From Elmis aenea (lineage: Eukaryota > Arthropoda > Insecta > Coleoptera > Elmidae): 64,000 nucleotides of DNA. The notes under the pieces are model-generated. The model had not been told where the DNA came from and did not search any database. It was given only the letters and a program-made list of their open reading frames with translations. The stretch covers positions 50,753,494 to 50,817,493 of the forward strand of contig OX393577.1 in the NCBI GenBank assembly GCA_947652605.1, in the 5' to 3' direction. Position numbers and translations under genes: made by a program. This document shows, in pieces, positions 11,969-24,272 of this stretch. The number at the start of each line of letters is the position of its first letter. Position 1 is the stretch's first letter.

Positions 11969-13644
11969 CTGACCTTGCCATAATTAAATTCGCATCCATT
12001 TTTTTAATTTTACAAAAATTTAAAAATCAAAAAGAAAAAATTTAAGTGCTACTAAAAAAAAATTACAAAAATTAGTTAGTCCTAATATTACCTAGTAAAA
12101 GTGCAAAACACATTTAATTTTCAACTCTAACTGAAAGGTTTAGGGAATGTTGAGATTAACTAGAAAATGTTAACATTATTAGCGGTCATATACATTATGG
12201 ACAATTATGTCATTAAGTATTTTAAGAGTAAATAGATTATCACATGTTCAAGTAGTTATGTTTTATATTTATGACAAAAACGAATCAAAGGATTTTTAAA
12301 ACCGCCATTTTTTGACATGAGTTATAGGACAATAATTACTAAACTTTAAAATTGTGGTAGTAAATCGTATAATTTTAGAGCCAACGATTGTTAAATATTA
12401 AATTTAAAAACAATCGCGTAATACAAATATTTATTTATAATTAAAAACAACAAACTGTTTATACTGCCACAAATTTACCTAAAATTCTACCTAATTCGAT
12501 ATTTATCCATGTAAATGGTTCAATTAATAAAACAAACGCTAGAACTATTTTATTAATAAATTTCAATGCTACATAATAATATCTAAACTGTTTTAACAAT
12601 CAAGTCATTAATATGTATGGAGTAAAGCTCCACCCTATTACAAGTGTAAAAGCACATTACTAGTAATGATGATGGACTAAAATAAGTGATAAAATCGTAG
12701 GTGGCTGAGAAGGTAATAGTAGTGGAGACACATAAATTATAAAAGATAGCGTATGAATACAGAGTACACAGAGCTGCTAAATGAGGTCTTTGTGCCTGCT
12801 AAAAATTTATGCAAAATGGCAAGTACTATTGAAAAATGCATACCGCATAAATTGTTTTCCTGAAATATTTTTTCAGCAATGACATCGTCCGGAAACGCTT
12901 CAAAAAGAACGAAAGGTGAAACGAGTTGACTAATACGAAAACTGGCGGCGCGTAAACAGCAAACGAATAAATTGTTCATAAAAAACGAATTTAGAATAGT
13001 TCATACGACCTTGAGACAAAATTATTCTGTAATCGATGCGTTTGTTCACGGTCTTACAGTACGTGAAAGCACCGCTATGTTCTCTGTTAACTAAAAATAG
13101 CGAGAGCCGCGCCTACCAAACTTCCGTTGCTATTTTTAAATCTGCGATTGTGAATGTGCAAACAAAATTATTAGATCAAGATATTGATAAACCGTTCTCT
13201 CGCTAAACGTAAATAAAAATCCGCGCCGTTCATTCCGTGGGCTACTTTGATGCCGTAATTTCTTGCAAGCGTCTGTATGTAGGTCAAAAATAACTTTTGG
13301 CTCAAGTCAAAGCTTCTTGTTCCGCGTTTTCGGTCACAGCCACCCACATTTGGCTGCTTATTCATGATCTGGTCGGTTTATTGCATTAGCTAATATTCAC
13401 TTATTTAAGATTTACTACGAGTTGAGACGATTAAAAACGCCTAAATCAACCAAACCAGTTAAAAATTCATAAATAATTTCAATTCACGCTCAAAAATACA
13501 TCTTTTAACAACGTAATTTTTAGAGCAAACTTCCATTCATAATTAAGTCACTTATAGATATGACTAAAAATTTGTGAAATATTGATACGAAGCAACAAAG
13601 GAAATGTGGTCCAAAACATCTAGTTCCTTTTTATATGTACCTGT
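11969..13644. other. No gene recognised
   Basis: Mostly AT-rich. About 12880-13380 is less AT-rich and contains minus-strand frames of 80 and 64 codons (12737-12979, 13171-13365). I do not recognise either of them. No repeat partner was seen in the window. Confidence 0.35.
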
Positions 13645-14087
13645 ATACAATGGAACCTCTATAGTCGTCACTCGTCAGCCCCTATATTCGTCAAATCCAA
13701 TATTCGTCACATATTTCGGCAAAAAAATGCTCCGATATTCGTCCAAAAATCCAATAATCGTCAAGAAATTTGTAAAAACAGACAACATAGGGGAGGTTCT
13801 TGGTAAATGGAGTACCAAAGGATAGTCAGGGAACGGACAAAAAAGTTATCGATCATTAGTTCCTGATGATTTAGTGAAAGGTGACTTCCACTATAAACAA
13901 TGTTTTTTTCACTCAGTAAAAGTAAACTTTTGGTTAATTTTTTTTATCTGTGCATCAGATTCAGGGCTAGAAATGATTTTTATTAGTTTTACTCAGTTGC
14001 TATAGAAAAAATTAATTCTATATTCGTCCGATTCACTATTTGCCCATCCCTCTAGAACGAATTAATGAGGAATATACAGGTTCCACC
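13645..14087. mobile_element. Possible pogo/Tigger-like MITE with TATTCGTC motifs
   Basis: The left edge ACAATGGAACCTCTATA and right edge TATACAGGTTCCACC are imperfect inverted repeats of the type found on pogo elements. TA precedes the left edge, but the right target is unclear. TATTCGTC occurs four times exactly, with further variants. The 73-codon frame at 13604 is a shadow of these repeats. Confidence 0.5.
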
Positions 14088-14853
14088 TTCCACCGCATAA
14101 ATATTTGAAGAACTTGTATTTCAACATGAAAATGATTGAAAAACACTGACCAATGTTTGATAACGCATTCTTCAAATTAAAATATTTGCTTAGATTTTAT
14201 TGTCTAAAATCGCACTGGCCGTTCATTAAAAAATCATCCTGTAATAGTAATTAGCCGAATTAGTGTGTAATACCAGTGACTGAATATTAATTTAAAAGCT
14301 TTAGGTCTTTACGCTAACAATTTAGGGATTCAAACTTTCAGCCCGGCGTGGGATCAACATCGAACAAGTTTTAAATTTAAATATTACCGATCATTACGCA
14401 CTTCCAAAACAGCAAATGTGCAACGGCTAAAAAAGTATATGTATATTAATAGGTAATATACAGGGTGAATCAAATTCGAGGACCACGGTGAGGATCTTTT
14501 TTACCTTAAGGCTACAAAGTCGGTTAAGTAATGGTTAAGTTGCGAAATTTCATGCTTAATTTAAAACTACAAACAAAATTGTATAACCCTATCGGTTAAA
14601 AAGTTATTCAAAACAAAATTAATAATCAGCTATCGTTTTTTTGTTAACTTCCCTTATTTTAAAGACATTAAAAAAATAAAAACTACCTACTTCTTAAAGC
14701 AATTTTTTATTCTCTATGTCTATAGTCTACAATAGGATTTTAATAAAATGATTAAAACATTGTTGTTAGGTATACATTTTAAAATACTATGATATAAATA
14801 CTCTAAATACTCTTCTAAAAATGACGGCAAAAAATCAAAATAGGGATTAGTAC
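14088..14853. other. No gene; one transposon end
   Basis: AT-rich. At 14459-14500 TA-CAGGGTGAATCAAATTCG resembles the left end of a TA-flanked TIR element, but I could not find a matching right end nearby. Confidence 0.4.
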
Positions 14854-15071
14854 CATGAGCATCCGCAGGGGGGGCAAATGGGGCACTTGCCCCGACCCTG
14901 GGATCAAGTATTTCCTTTCAAATAATTCAACCGTAAGGCCGTTTTCACACACGACGGCAATACCGCTGCCGTTGCCGCCAGCGGTAGCGGCATCAGAAGT
15001 CCGAGTCTTTCACACACGACGGCATTACCGCTGCCGCTGAATAGTTTGTTTTTAGTTGTGACGATAGAAAG

Positions 15072-15314
15072 ATGTATGCTGCTGTCAACACACGTTATCT
15101 CCTTGGGCTAATTTACCTTAGGAAGTACAGATGTAATAAAAATAAAAGAAAATACTGGGTTCATCCCCTTTTAAGCGTGCGATATTTGGAAAGAAGTTTT
15201 TATACTTTGTTTAAAAAACTTAGAGAAGATCAATCAAAATTCTTTAATTACTTTCGAATGAGTGCCAATACGTTTGATATTCTGGTGCAATTAGGTATTA
15301 CAAACAAGTATTAA
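15072..15314 (+). pseudogene. Harbinger (HARBI1-like) transposase, N-terminal fragment
   Basis: An 80-codon frame starting at ATG 15072. Residues about 25-65 carry the pattern KYWVHPLL-x3-R-x2-E-R-x-F-x2-L-x3-L-R-x-D-x2-K-F-x2-Y-F-R-M, which matches the region before the DDE domain in PIF/Harbinger transposases, where it precedes the nuclease fold. A full protein is about 350-400 residues. Everything carrying the catalytic D, D and E is gone, and 15315-15496 shows only frameshifted debris. In normal elements the enzyme cuts and pastes at TWA sites. This copy cannot. Confidence 0.75.
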
Positions 15315-15496
15315 GCACCAGGATACTAGAATTGAAGGTGTCGTTTGTTAATGTGGCTATTTTCCAGCCTAGGGGAAATCTTACGATAAACAAACAGTTC
15401 TTGTAAAGGGGGTTTTAAAAGTATTTCGTAATTTTTAATTTTACCAAAAATATTTAGAAGAATGTTTAATAGACCCCAACATATATGTACATTGTA

Positions 15497-16144
15497 CAGG
15501 GTGGCCTATTTTCGATGCCCATACCTCGGTAATTATCAGAGATTAAAAAAAAAAACTATGTACGTGGTCTAGATTTCTTTTTTTGACACGAATTCATTGC
15601 CATAAACAGATTTTTGATATCTTTTTTAATTTTCGAAATATAGCCAAAAACCGATTTTCGACAATTTTCAAAAATGGTAAATATCTCGCTTAAACAAAAA
15701 GATAGAGAAAAAATCTAAAGATATTTTTGGCATGGTTTTTTGTCCTTAATAAGATAGCGATGTTCAATTGTTTTTTACTCATACTAATATTGATTTATTA
15801 CACCTAACTTTGTTATTTTAAATGGCAACCATGAGCAAAATATATATTTTTGAAAAGTGCAAAAAATAAGCTTTCGATTTATGTCACAGCCAACTATGGT
15901 TGCCATTTAAAATAAGAAAGTTAGGTGTAATATATCAACATTCGTATGAGCAAAAAAAAATTGAACATCGCCATCTTATTAAGGACAAAAAACCATGCCA
16001 AAAATGTCTCTAAAGTTTTCCTCCATCTTTTCGTTTAAGCGAGATATTTAACATTTTTGAAAATTGACGAAAATCGGTTTTTGGCTATATTTCGAAAATT
16101 AAAAAAGATATCAAAAATCTGTTCACGAAATATAGGCCACCCTG
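15497..16144. mobile_element. 648 bp foldback element (copy 2) inside Harbinger
   Basis: Same length and nearly the same sequence as 291-938, with ends CAGGGTGGCC / GGCCACCCTG and TA on both sides. The upstream flank ATGTACATTGTA is shared with copy 1. Both foldbacks therefore sit at the same position of the same Harbinger host. Confidence 0.85.
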
Positions 16145-16825
16145 TACTTATATATTATATAACATACATGTGAGACTACAATTTTACATAAACAAATAAT
16201 TTTTATCTATTACAGTTTTCTATATTTGTCATTTAAAACACCCTAGATTAGTTTTTATTTGAAAAAAACAGTTCTTATATGGAAACACTGAATGAGAACA
16301 AGTACGGCGGCATCCGAAATTGTCGAGATCACCGACGGCTGCACAAACCGCTGCCGTCGACGGCGACGGCAATTTGCCGTCCCGCGCCTGTGTGTGAAAG
16401 CACCCATTTGATTACATTGAAGTCGGCAGCGCTGACGCCGACGGCAGCGGTTTTGCCGTCGTGTGTGAAAACGGCCTAACTATTGGAATGACGTTACCTC
16501 TTACAACCTGTACCTACCATTAAAAGAAGTTTCAGCACCTTGAAAACATGGTTAAGGTCCACTATCTAAGAAACGCATTTATCAGGTTTGTGTATGCTTA
16601 GTGTGCACGGGAAGAAACTAGGAAACTTTAATAAAAAATAAATTGATTGAAAATGTCATCAATAGGTTTGCAAGCGATAGACGATGAATTCAATTTTTAT
16701 ACGAAAGTACTTGTAAAAACAAATCATAAAATTTAAAAAATTTAATTAAAATTTGTATATATTATTATTTGTCTCTATGCTTTGTCCCGCCTAGAAATTT
16801 TTCTGCGGAAGCCCATGATTAGTAC

Positions 16826-18897
16826 CGTAACTATTTTCTAGAATTATGTAGTGACTAACATTATTTTATGATAATCATGTCTTTGAGTAACTAAAAAATG
16901 ACAAATTAATTAAGCGTAAAAAATATATAATTGAGCGTTGATAATTTCTTATTTATTTTGCTTTAACTAACAAGTTCTTTTAAGACATTTTGTAAATAAA
17001 ATTAAAACTTATTTAAATTGTATGCAACAAATCAATTTTTATCTGTTAAAAATTTGGTAGTTTTAAAATTTTGTTTAATTTTGGGTAGTTTTCGTTTCCA
17101 TAGCATTATTGATTTAATTAGAAATGGATATTTTTGGACTTTCTTGTATCTATAATTTATTACATTATTTTAAATAAAATTTTAAGAATCACTTTAAATA
17201 AAGCTTTGAAATAAAAAAGTTGACGGTTATCAAAAATTAACGATACGTCTGACAAAAAATCTAATTAAGGCAGTATCGAGAGAATAAGAAGTTCTTTAGC
17301 AGAACTGTTTTTATTTTCACAATACCTCTAAAAATAAATAAAATAGAACAAAAACGTTTTTGTCCTTATGAAATAATTTCTGGAGGATTCTTTATTTTAT
17401 TTTAGATTTGAATTGAGCAACAAACTTTACAACTTTGTCCCAATTTAACCAAATTCATAGCTTCTAAAATAAGCCTTTGGGGCACCTTGCATGTGTAGAT
17501 ACATTAAGTTCCAATTGCACAAAGCAACACTGGTGTTAAAATAAGAGTTAATCCCTGAGCTAGGCAATATCAGCGCCAACTATGCTGCGATTTTGCCTAG
17601 TTCTAGGGTGGTTTAATCCTAAGGTTAATTCCAGGTTCAACTTTTATGCAATCGGGCCTAAAAGTTAAATCGGCTCGACGTTTCGGCAAGGTTTCCTTGC
17701 CATTGTCAAGAGTTTCTTGGAAAATTTAACTAGCCGAAGCAAACAGTTTACACAATGTCTCTGACATCTATCTAATAAATTGCTGAATGTCTTCTGGACA
17801 GATTGCAAGATACTGGGATTTTAAAAAAAAATTATTCACATTTTTGTTAGTCTATTAGTCAAGGCTGACAAAATTTGATAAACCCCAAATAACCATATTA
17901 AAAATGTATTTAACCGGGAAAACTTAAAGAGAAACACATAAAAAGTTAATGTATTTGAACGATATGATAATATCACAATGTTTATCAAACTTAAATATCA
18001 ATAATTTTCCAGCAAAATATTTCTAACATATCTAAAATTACAATGTTTATTCCGAGGCGTGCAAGAAAATGAATTATTTATCTCGCCTTGCATTTTCCTC
18101 GACAGCATTCATAAAAATTTTCAAAAGACGTTCCACTTAACTTCGTACACACCAAACATAAGGAATATGTTGAGAAGATAGCACCAAGGCTGAGTAATAA
18201 AATCGTATATTCATTTTAAAACATAAATTTGTATTCCATTTGTGCTAACGACTTAACACATTTCAGTTTTGTGAATGCTCATGCAATTTTGTCGTCTCCG
18301 ATAAAGTAGGCGCAAAAGTAGACCTCCATTACAGGATTTGACACGCATTTTTATTAATATCAGATCGTATTATCATATAAATGTTTCAATAGATCGAATG
18401 AAATTTTGAATGAAAATGTGGATGTGTTTCTATTGAGGTCCCACTATACAAGAACCGTTTTGCCATTTTACTTTCTAGCGAAACACATTCTAAATAAATT
18501 AAAAATAAGAGTCTCTCTGGTTTTTGGAATGTCATCGTTGTTCCTTTCTTAGCCAAAAAAGGTTTGTCGTTCTTTTATGATTTCGTTAGGCCGTCCGTGC
18601 TTCTTGGAACACATAAGACACAGTAAAAGCCTTATGCCAATTTTTAAATTAAATGGAATTGATACTATTGTATAGATCCACTTATAAATGGTGTTATTTT
18701 GTTGAAACAAAAATTATTATTTATCTTAGATTGTGTCAAGTTTAAAATTTTTGCCACAAACATTGCTAATAGTTAGTATCTACTTAATTTAGTCGATTAC
18801 CTACCTTGGATTTATTGTATCTGTTGATTGTGTTGAATTTGCCGGGTGGTTAATTTAAAGTATCCAATAACAAATTTTTATGAAACACCTAAGAAAA
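16826..18897. other. No gene recognised; one candidate MITE
   Basis: AT-rich DNA. Apart from the candidate at 17508-17641, nothing was identified. An S-shaped hairpin word, AAGGTTTCCTT, near 17690 is too short to interpret. Confidence 0.4.
17508..17641. mobile_element. Candidate short MITE
   Basis: TTGCACAAAG with TAAGAGTTAATCC at the left is mirrored by GGTTAATTCC and TTATGCAATCGGGCC at the right. The inverted match is imperfect and I saw no clear target duplication. Confidence 0.4.
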
Positions 18898-19922
18898 TTG
18901 CTATACTTGATGGCACAAAAATATTTTTGGGGAAAAAGTTGCGGATTTTTTTTACGCACTGTAAAATTAAAACATTCATTTGTTTCAATATTGTTTTAAT
19001 TTTCTAAAATAAATTACAAACTTGCATTTTTTTTTAAAGGAAACCATAGTTGGCTAAGGCCTCATGAAAAAGCAATTGTTTTCCTCTTGTGGATAATATA
19101 AAGTTTAACGTATTTATTTAGATATTTAGGCTCAAAACAAATAAAATTCATTAAAAAGTTTCTCTATGAAGCTATAGAGTGCCATGAATTTAAACAATAT
19201 TGAAACAAATTAGTGTTTTCATTTTTCAGTGCATTAAAATAATCTATGCCACAAAAATATTTTTGTTCCATTAAGGGCCGTTATTATAAACGTCAGTTAA
19301 ATAGTCGGATAGCTATCCTTCAAATAAATTTAATTGGCGAGTAAATTTATTCCCGCTACTATAAACGAAAATTGCCGAATAAATAGTTAACCGTGAAATA
19401 ACCAACTAAAAAGATAAATAAACAAACACAACCTCATAAATTCATAAATCGTGTGTAGGTATGTGCGATATTCTTATAATTATTTATTACTTACCTTTTA
19501 TAATTATTATTATGTCACATTTACTAAGCAGTTGACATGAAAAAGTAGAGTTATGTTTATTCGACAGTTAAAATTTATCCCATGGTTTATCAGAGGTTAG
19601 TTCACTTCTGGGATTTATTTGACAAGTAAATTTATTTGACGTTTATAATACTCAAAATAGCTATTTATTCGGGAAGTAAACTTTATTCCATGAGTAAATT
19701 ACTTATTCGTCGTTTATAATAACGGCCCTAAGTATAATTGATTTATTAAATTTAAAAAAAAAAACTTTTTTTTATAATCTAGCGCACCATGGAACTTTTT
19801 TAAGACATTAAAGCATCACTGAATAGGTCTCAGAAAGGGCAACAATTTCTCTAATTTAAATTGCTTTGTATCTCTAACCGTTTACGAAATGTCACTAATG
19901 GCCTTTCTATGTGGCCACCCTG
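18898..19922. mobile_element. Foldback element related to 33313-34054, left arm truncated
   Basis: Inverted blocks include CAAAAATATTTTTG, TTCATTTGTTTCAATATTG and AGGCTCAAAACAAATAAAATTCAT, in the same order as at 33313-34054. The right end GTGGCCACCCTG is followed by TA. The outermost ~170 bp of the left arm are missing. A Harbinger MITE (19275-19728) is inserted in it. Confidence 0.65.
19275..19728. mobile_element. PIF/Harbinger-type MITE, 454 bp
   Basis: Ends GGGCCGTTATTATAAACG and CGTTTATAATAACGGGCC-like (CGTTTATAATAACGGCCC) are inverted repeats. TAA lies on both sides (19272-19274, 19729-19731). Several internal ATAAATTTACT / AGTAAATTTAT words are also inverted. It has no reading frame and interrupts the surrounding foldback. 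Confidence 0.85.
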
Positions 19923-20744
19923 TATATACAGTGCCCTGCAAAGGTATATAATTAATTCATTAAAATCACATTTTTTATATATTTTATTTTTTAGGAACCC
20001 ATATTTTTTGTTAGACTTAATTCTTGATCTTCATATGTTTTCGATCGAGTAATGTGTTGTGGTACGTGTGCTTTGGTGATGTGGGTGTTTTTCAATAAGG
20101 CTCCTTGTGAAATTTTACTTGATGTTTATTTGATAAATCTCTAAATTGATCTTACACTTGTACTTAACACTTAACTTAAATTACTAAATATCGATGGAAC
20201 TGATACGAAGTTTGTTAGAACAACCAAATGACTTCGAAGGTGGTATGGAAGTGTTTTTTAAATTTATGGATTTTCAATTATAACCCATATGCTGACATTT
20301 GCAGTAATTTTTAACTAATAAGAAAAATACATTATGTCAGAATAAACCAATCAAAAAGTTCAATTTTTACTTAATAAGCTCTTCCCATAATGAATAATTT
20401 TAAATAAGTATTATCAGTTTTTTTTGTCAACACATGAGATTACATTTGAAATTATGAACTACTGGAATGTGCTGCATCGTATAACTTAGCGGAAATAACG
20501 CAACAGTATTACCTAATAGATACCTGACAAATAATTAAAATAAGATATTGACCAATACCGAAATAATACCTAAAATATTAATGAATTTGGGATTTACAAC
20601 AAATGACATCTTCGAATTTTTTTTTTAATGGTACCCCCATAATTTTTCTTGATTCTGATGAAGCTTTTAATTCTCTTAGTAACAAAATGAACATTTTGAC
20701 ACCTTACACAAGGAAAACAAAACCAAATATTTGGTTTTATTAAA
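19923..20744. other. No gene recognised
   Basis: AT-rich. TA-CAGTGCCCTGCAAAGG at about 19929 could be a transposon end, but no partner was found. Confidence 0.4.
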
Positions 20745-21117
20745 TTCCAAAAACATCGATTCCGTAATCGTAAAAGCCGAAATGTCAAAATGTTTACAAA
20801 AACTTTTTATAGTCACTTGTTGGCCCAAATAAATTTAGGTCACGGCACACTTAATAAAAAAATAATTTTTTGTCAAAGAATTATTGACGTTATAAAAATT
20901 AACCAAAACGATACGGTTGTATTAAAAATTGTATTTTTTTCAAAAATAGGAAAAATATACGGGGCATTTCCTTTAAAATAACAAAGTTAAGGTTATTTCC
21001 GGTTGAACCGGAAATGGAATTTTTACTAAAAATCCATTCTTTATGTATTTTATTTTCGGGAAATACCACCCCAAATGCAAAAGAAATTTGGGGTGTGCCA
21101 GAATTCAGTCACACCTG
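20745..21117. repeat. Diverged right arm of the CCGGGTG foldback family
   Basis: Blocks such as GATTCCG, GTCACGGCACACTTAATAAA, GTTATAAAAATTAACCAAAA and TTAAAATAACAAAGTTA keep the order seen in the right arms of the copies at 39417-40701 and 43590-44876. The terminus is decayed (CACACCTGATG). The frames at 20790 and 21043 are by-products. Confidence 0.6.
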
Positions 21118-21379
21118 ATGAATAAAAATTTAGTAATATTTCGATATGGACTTAAATTTACGCTACAAATCGCTAAAGCGGTGGTAAATAAATTTATTAA
21201 TAAGCGATGCATTAAAATGAGGTGTTTCATAATTTTGTTCGAGATACTGGCACATGATGATAGAAATTTAGATATTTTACTCATGCAATGACTACTTCGC
21301 CAACAGTCAAAAGAAAATGTGACAAGGGATCTCAAACCAATAAATATGTTTAAATTTTAAGACATGTTTTTGTTATATA

Positions 21380-22888
21380 CAGGGTTCTCCTTTTTCACGG
21401 GCCACTATGGGGATCTCGTAAACGGTAAGAGTTACGACTTCGGTTAAATTGGGGCAAAGTTGTATATTCAGGTGCTTAATAATTTGACGCAAACAGAACT
21501 TATCTAGCTCTTTTCGTTTTTGAGATATAGGGGAAAAAGTAAAAAAGTGGATTTTTGTTTTTTGCCCGTAACTTTTTCATTTGATGTCAAATTTTATTTT
21601 TGTAAAAACATTTTCATGGCCATTTTTTGCAAGGAATCAAATTCCCCAATTATATTTTCCATGCGACGTTTCGTTTTTTTAAAACCATCATCAGGTCAAT
21701 TTTTTCTTATGGACGCTATATCTCATTTTAACGCCAATTTTTAGAGCATTTTAATCCGAATTCGACAATGTATAACAGTTGGCACTTTTTTGAAACAATT
21801 GTTGTTAAAAATGGCAAAAACAAATATTTTATTTAAAACAAATTCTAATCGGCATGATAAATAATTGTCTTTGTCCCTTTTTTCTTGGAAGAAAGTGAGT
21901 AAACTGTATGAAATTACTATTAAAGGGATTTAATTAAAAAAATCGGTATTAATAAATATGTTAGGAATGCATTAACATTGTTCACTTATTAGCATATATT
22001 TTTAGAATATTTTCTTCGGTTAAGTAATAAATGTCTCTAAACTGTGTATTTAATCCCTTATTTGACATGCAATTATTTGCAACAAAATGTTCGTAATTAA
22101 ATAATATGTGGTCATAGTTTACAAAAAACGTCTAGAAATCTGTTTACGCTTTTTGCTTATTAGTCATTAACGCAGATAAAAGGCATAACTCGTTATTTTT
22201 TGTTACAAATAATTGTATGCCGTATAAGAATTAAATACACATTTTATAGATATGTATTACTTAACCGAAGAAAATATTCTAAAAATATTTGTTAATAAGT
22301 GAACAATGTTAATGCATTTCTAACATATTTATTAGTTCCTATTTTTTTAATTAGTAATTTTATGCGGTTTACTTACCTGTTTCCAAGGAAAAAGGGACAA
22401 AGACAATTATTTACCATGGCGATTAGGATTTGTTTTAAATAAAATATTTGTTTTTGCCATTTTTAACAATTGTTTCAAAAACGTGCCAACTGTTAAACAT
22501 TGTCGAATTCAGAATAAAAAGCTCTACAAATTGGCGTTAAAATCAGATATAGTGTCCATAAGAAAAAATTGACCTGATGATGGTTTTAAAAAAACGAAAC
22601 GTCGCACGGAAAATATAATTGGGGAATTTGATTCTTTGCAAAAAGTGGCCATGGAAATGTTTTTACAAAAATGAAATTTGACATCAAATGAAAAAGTTAC
22701 GGGCAAAAAACAAAAATCCACTTTTTTACTTTTTCCCCTATATCTCAAAAACTAAAAGAGCTAGATAAGTTCTGTTTGCGTCAAATTATTAAGCACCTGA
22801 ATATACAACTTTGCCCCAATTTAGCCGAAGTTGTAACTCTTACCGTTTACGAGATCCCCATAGTGGCCCGCGAAAAACGAGAACCCTG
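21380..22888. mobile_element. 1.5 kb near-perfect palindrome, TA-flanked foldback
   Basis: CAGGGTTCTCC at the left and GAGAACCCTG at the right are flanked by TA. Inverted similarity extends from both ends almost to the centre near 22100-22200, with arms of about 700 bp. The same small frame (74 codons, MRYRGKSKKVDFC...) appears on the plus strand at 21520-21744 and on the minus strand at 22524-22748 simply because the arms are copies. It has no recognisable domain and I do not call it a gene. Confidence 0.85.
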
Positions 22889-22890
22889 TA

Positions 22891-24272
22891 TATACGTTAT
22901 ACACAAAAATTAATGTTCTTTCTCAGAAAATTAAATTATAGTTATCTATAGATATTACAAATTTTCGATTTGTAGTATGTCGAAATATACTAGTAACTAC
23001 GCAATTTTATAATTGTTTTTTAAAACGCAATACAAAAGAAATTTGTTCGGGAATAGTGAGAATCCTCATAACATATTTTTTTGTTTTATTTATGAGGAGC
23101 TCTAGTCAAATCGAATAAATACCTGTTACTTGATTCTCCAGGAACCTGCCATTACCTAACCTGCTATCAAATGGAACTATTTTAGCTTAAAATATTCGTG
23201 TTTCATTGTAACAGTTTACGTAACATATTATAAACTTTTTTTGTGTACTTTTCTTATCTGATCAGGTTTTTTTCGGTCACGCTATACTTTCCCACAACAT
23301 TTTCTTCTCTGCCCACAGTGCTCCATATTTTCCTAGCTGGTAATAATTTCCTGATTTTAATGACGGGCGGACTTCGTTAGCTCTAAACAATGATTCGTAT
23401 AACTCAATTATGACTGAATGCTTTGTCAACGGAAGTAGACTGAAAATTGGGTCCCGAGTTGAAAGGACGTAAATACTGAACAGCGCGAAACGTAATATTA
23501 TTTTCTAATTATTTTCAGAAAAAAACTTCATTAAATAATCAGAGGCCATAATGAACTCTACGTAATAGTTTTAAAGTTTTATGAGACACGGCTGTATTGG
23601 ATTTTTAGGTCTTTGAATTAAATTACAAGAAAAAAGAAGGATGGGTATATAACATTTACGGAACAGTAAACTTATTAAAGTTCAGAAACAGCCGTCTAAT
23701 ATTTTTCACGAGTAAAATATACTTGGAATAAACGTAATTTTGCACAATTTACAAGCATAAAATGTTAGCTCGCTATTATTTTGTTATTAAACTTCAACAA
23801 CCATGCTTTTAAGTACATAAACTCGTCGACATAATACCTTTGTTTTTGATGCAAAAATATATTCACTTGTACAGTAATAGGTTTTCATTTGTTTTTCACC
23901 GCTCTTAGTATTTCATATTCTTTTTTCTTTCCTAGTACTTACAAGAAAAGTAAGTTAAAGTGGACCACTTGAGTTAATAAATTAAAAAGTGTCGAATGTA
24001 ATAAATTAGTAAAGTTTCCATAAGCTTTGATCAGTGTTTAAAGCTTTCGCCAATTTTAGTTAATTTTAATGATAATAGCATATTACATAACCAGACTTGT
24101 AAGAAGCATATTACGCGTAGCGGTTTCGTGCGTATTTCCAAGAGTGCGTACTTGCTTTACAACTCGTGTTATGTAGCTTATTTTTTTCTACGAACACATA
24201 ATACCTACGATTTTAACGGCTTTTTGGCTAATATACACATGTAATTACGTTGTCAATTTTGACGTAAGCCTA
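22891..24272. other. No gene recognised
   Basis: AT-rich. About 23260-23480 is slightly richer in G+C, but no coding signature or repeat partner was found. Confidence 0.4.

Larger units (their letters stand above)
14937..16476 (+). mobile_element. PIF/Harbinger element, complete ends, internally deleted
   Basis: The ends GGCCGTTTTCACACACGACG and CGTCGTGTGTGAAAACGGCC are perfect inverted repeats bounded by TAA on both sides (14934-14936, 16477-16479). The terminal regions are unusually rich in CGACGGC and CCGCTGCCG words. Inside are the beginning of a Harbinger transposase (15072-15314) and a nested foldback (15497-16144). The catalytic core is absent. Confidence 0.9.
14854..16817. mobile_element. 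8-bp-TSD DNA transposon split by Harbinger
   Basis: Exact duplications ATTAGTAC (14846-14853, 16818-16825) flank ends CATGAGCATCCGCAG and CTGCGGAAGCCCATG, which are inverted with two mismatches. Just inside the left end is a G/C-rich stretch containing GGGGCACTTGCCCC. Without the nested element only about 420 bp remain, with no transposase. An 8 bp target fits hAT or P-type elements; the terminus does not decide between them. Confidence 0.85.

Noticed and set aside
21520..22748. Identical 74-codon frames on both strands (MRYRGKSKK...)
   Set aside because: They are the two arms of one palindrome and have no domain; the pairing is structural, not coding.
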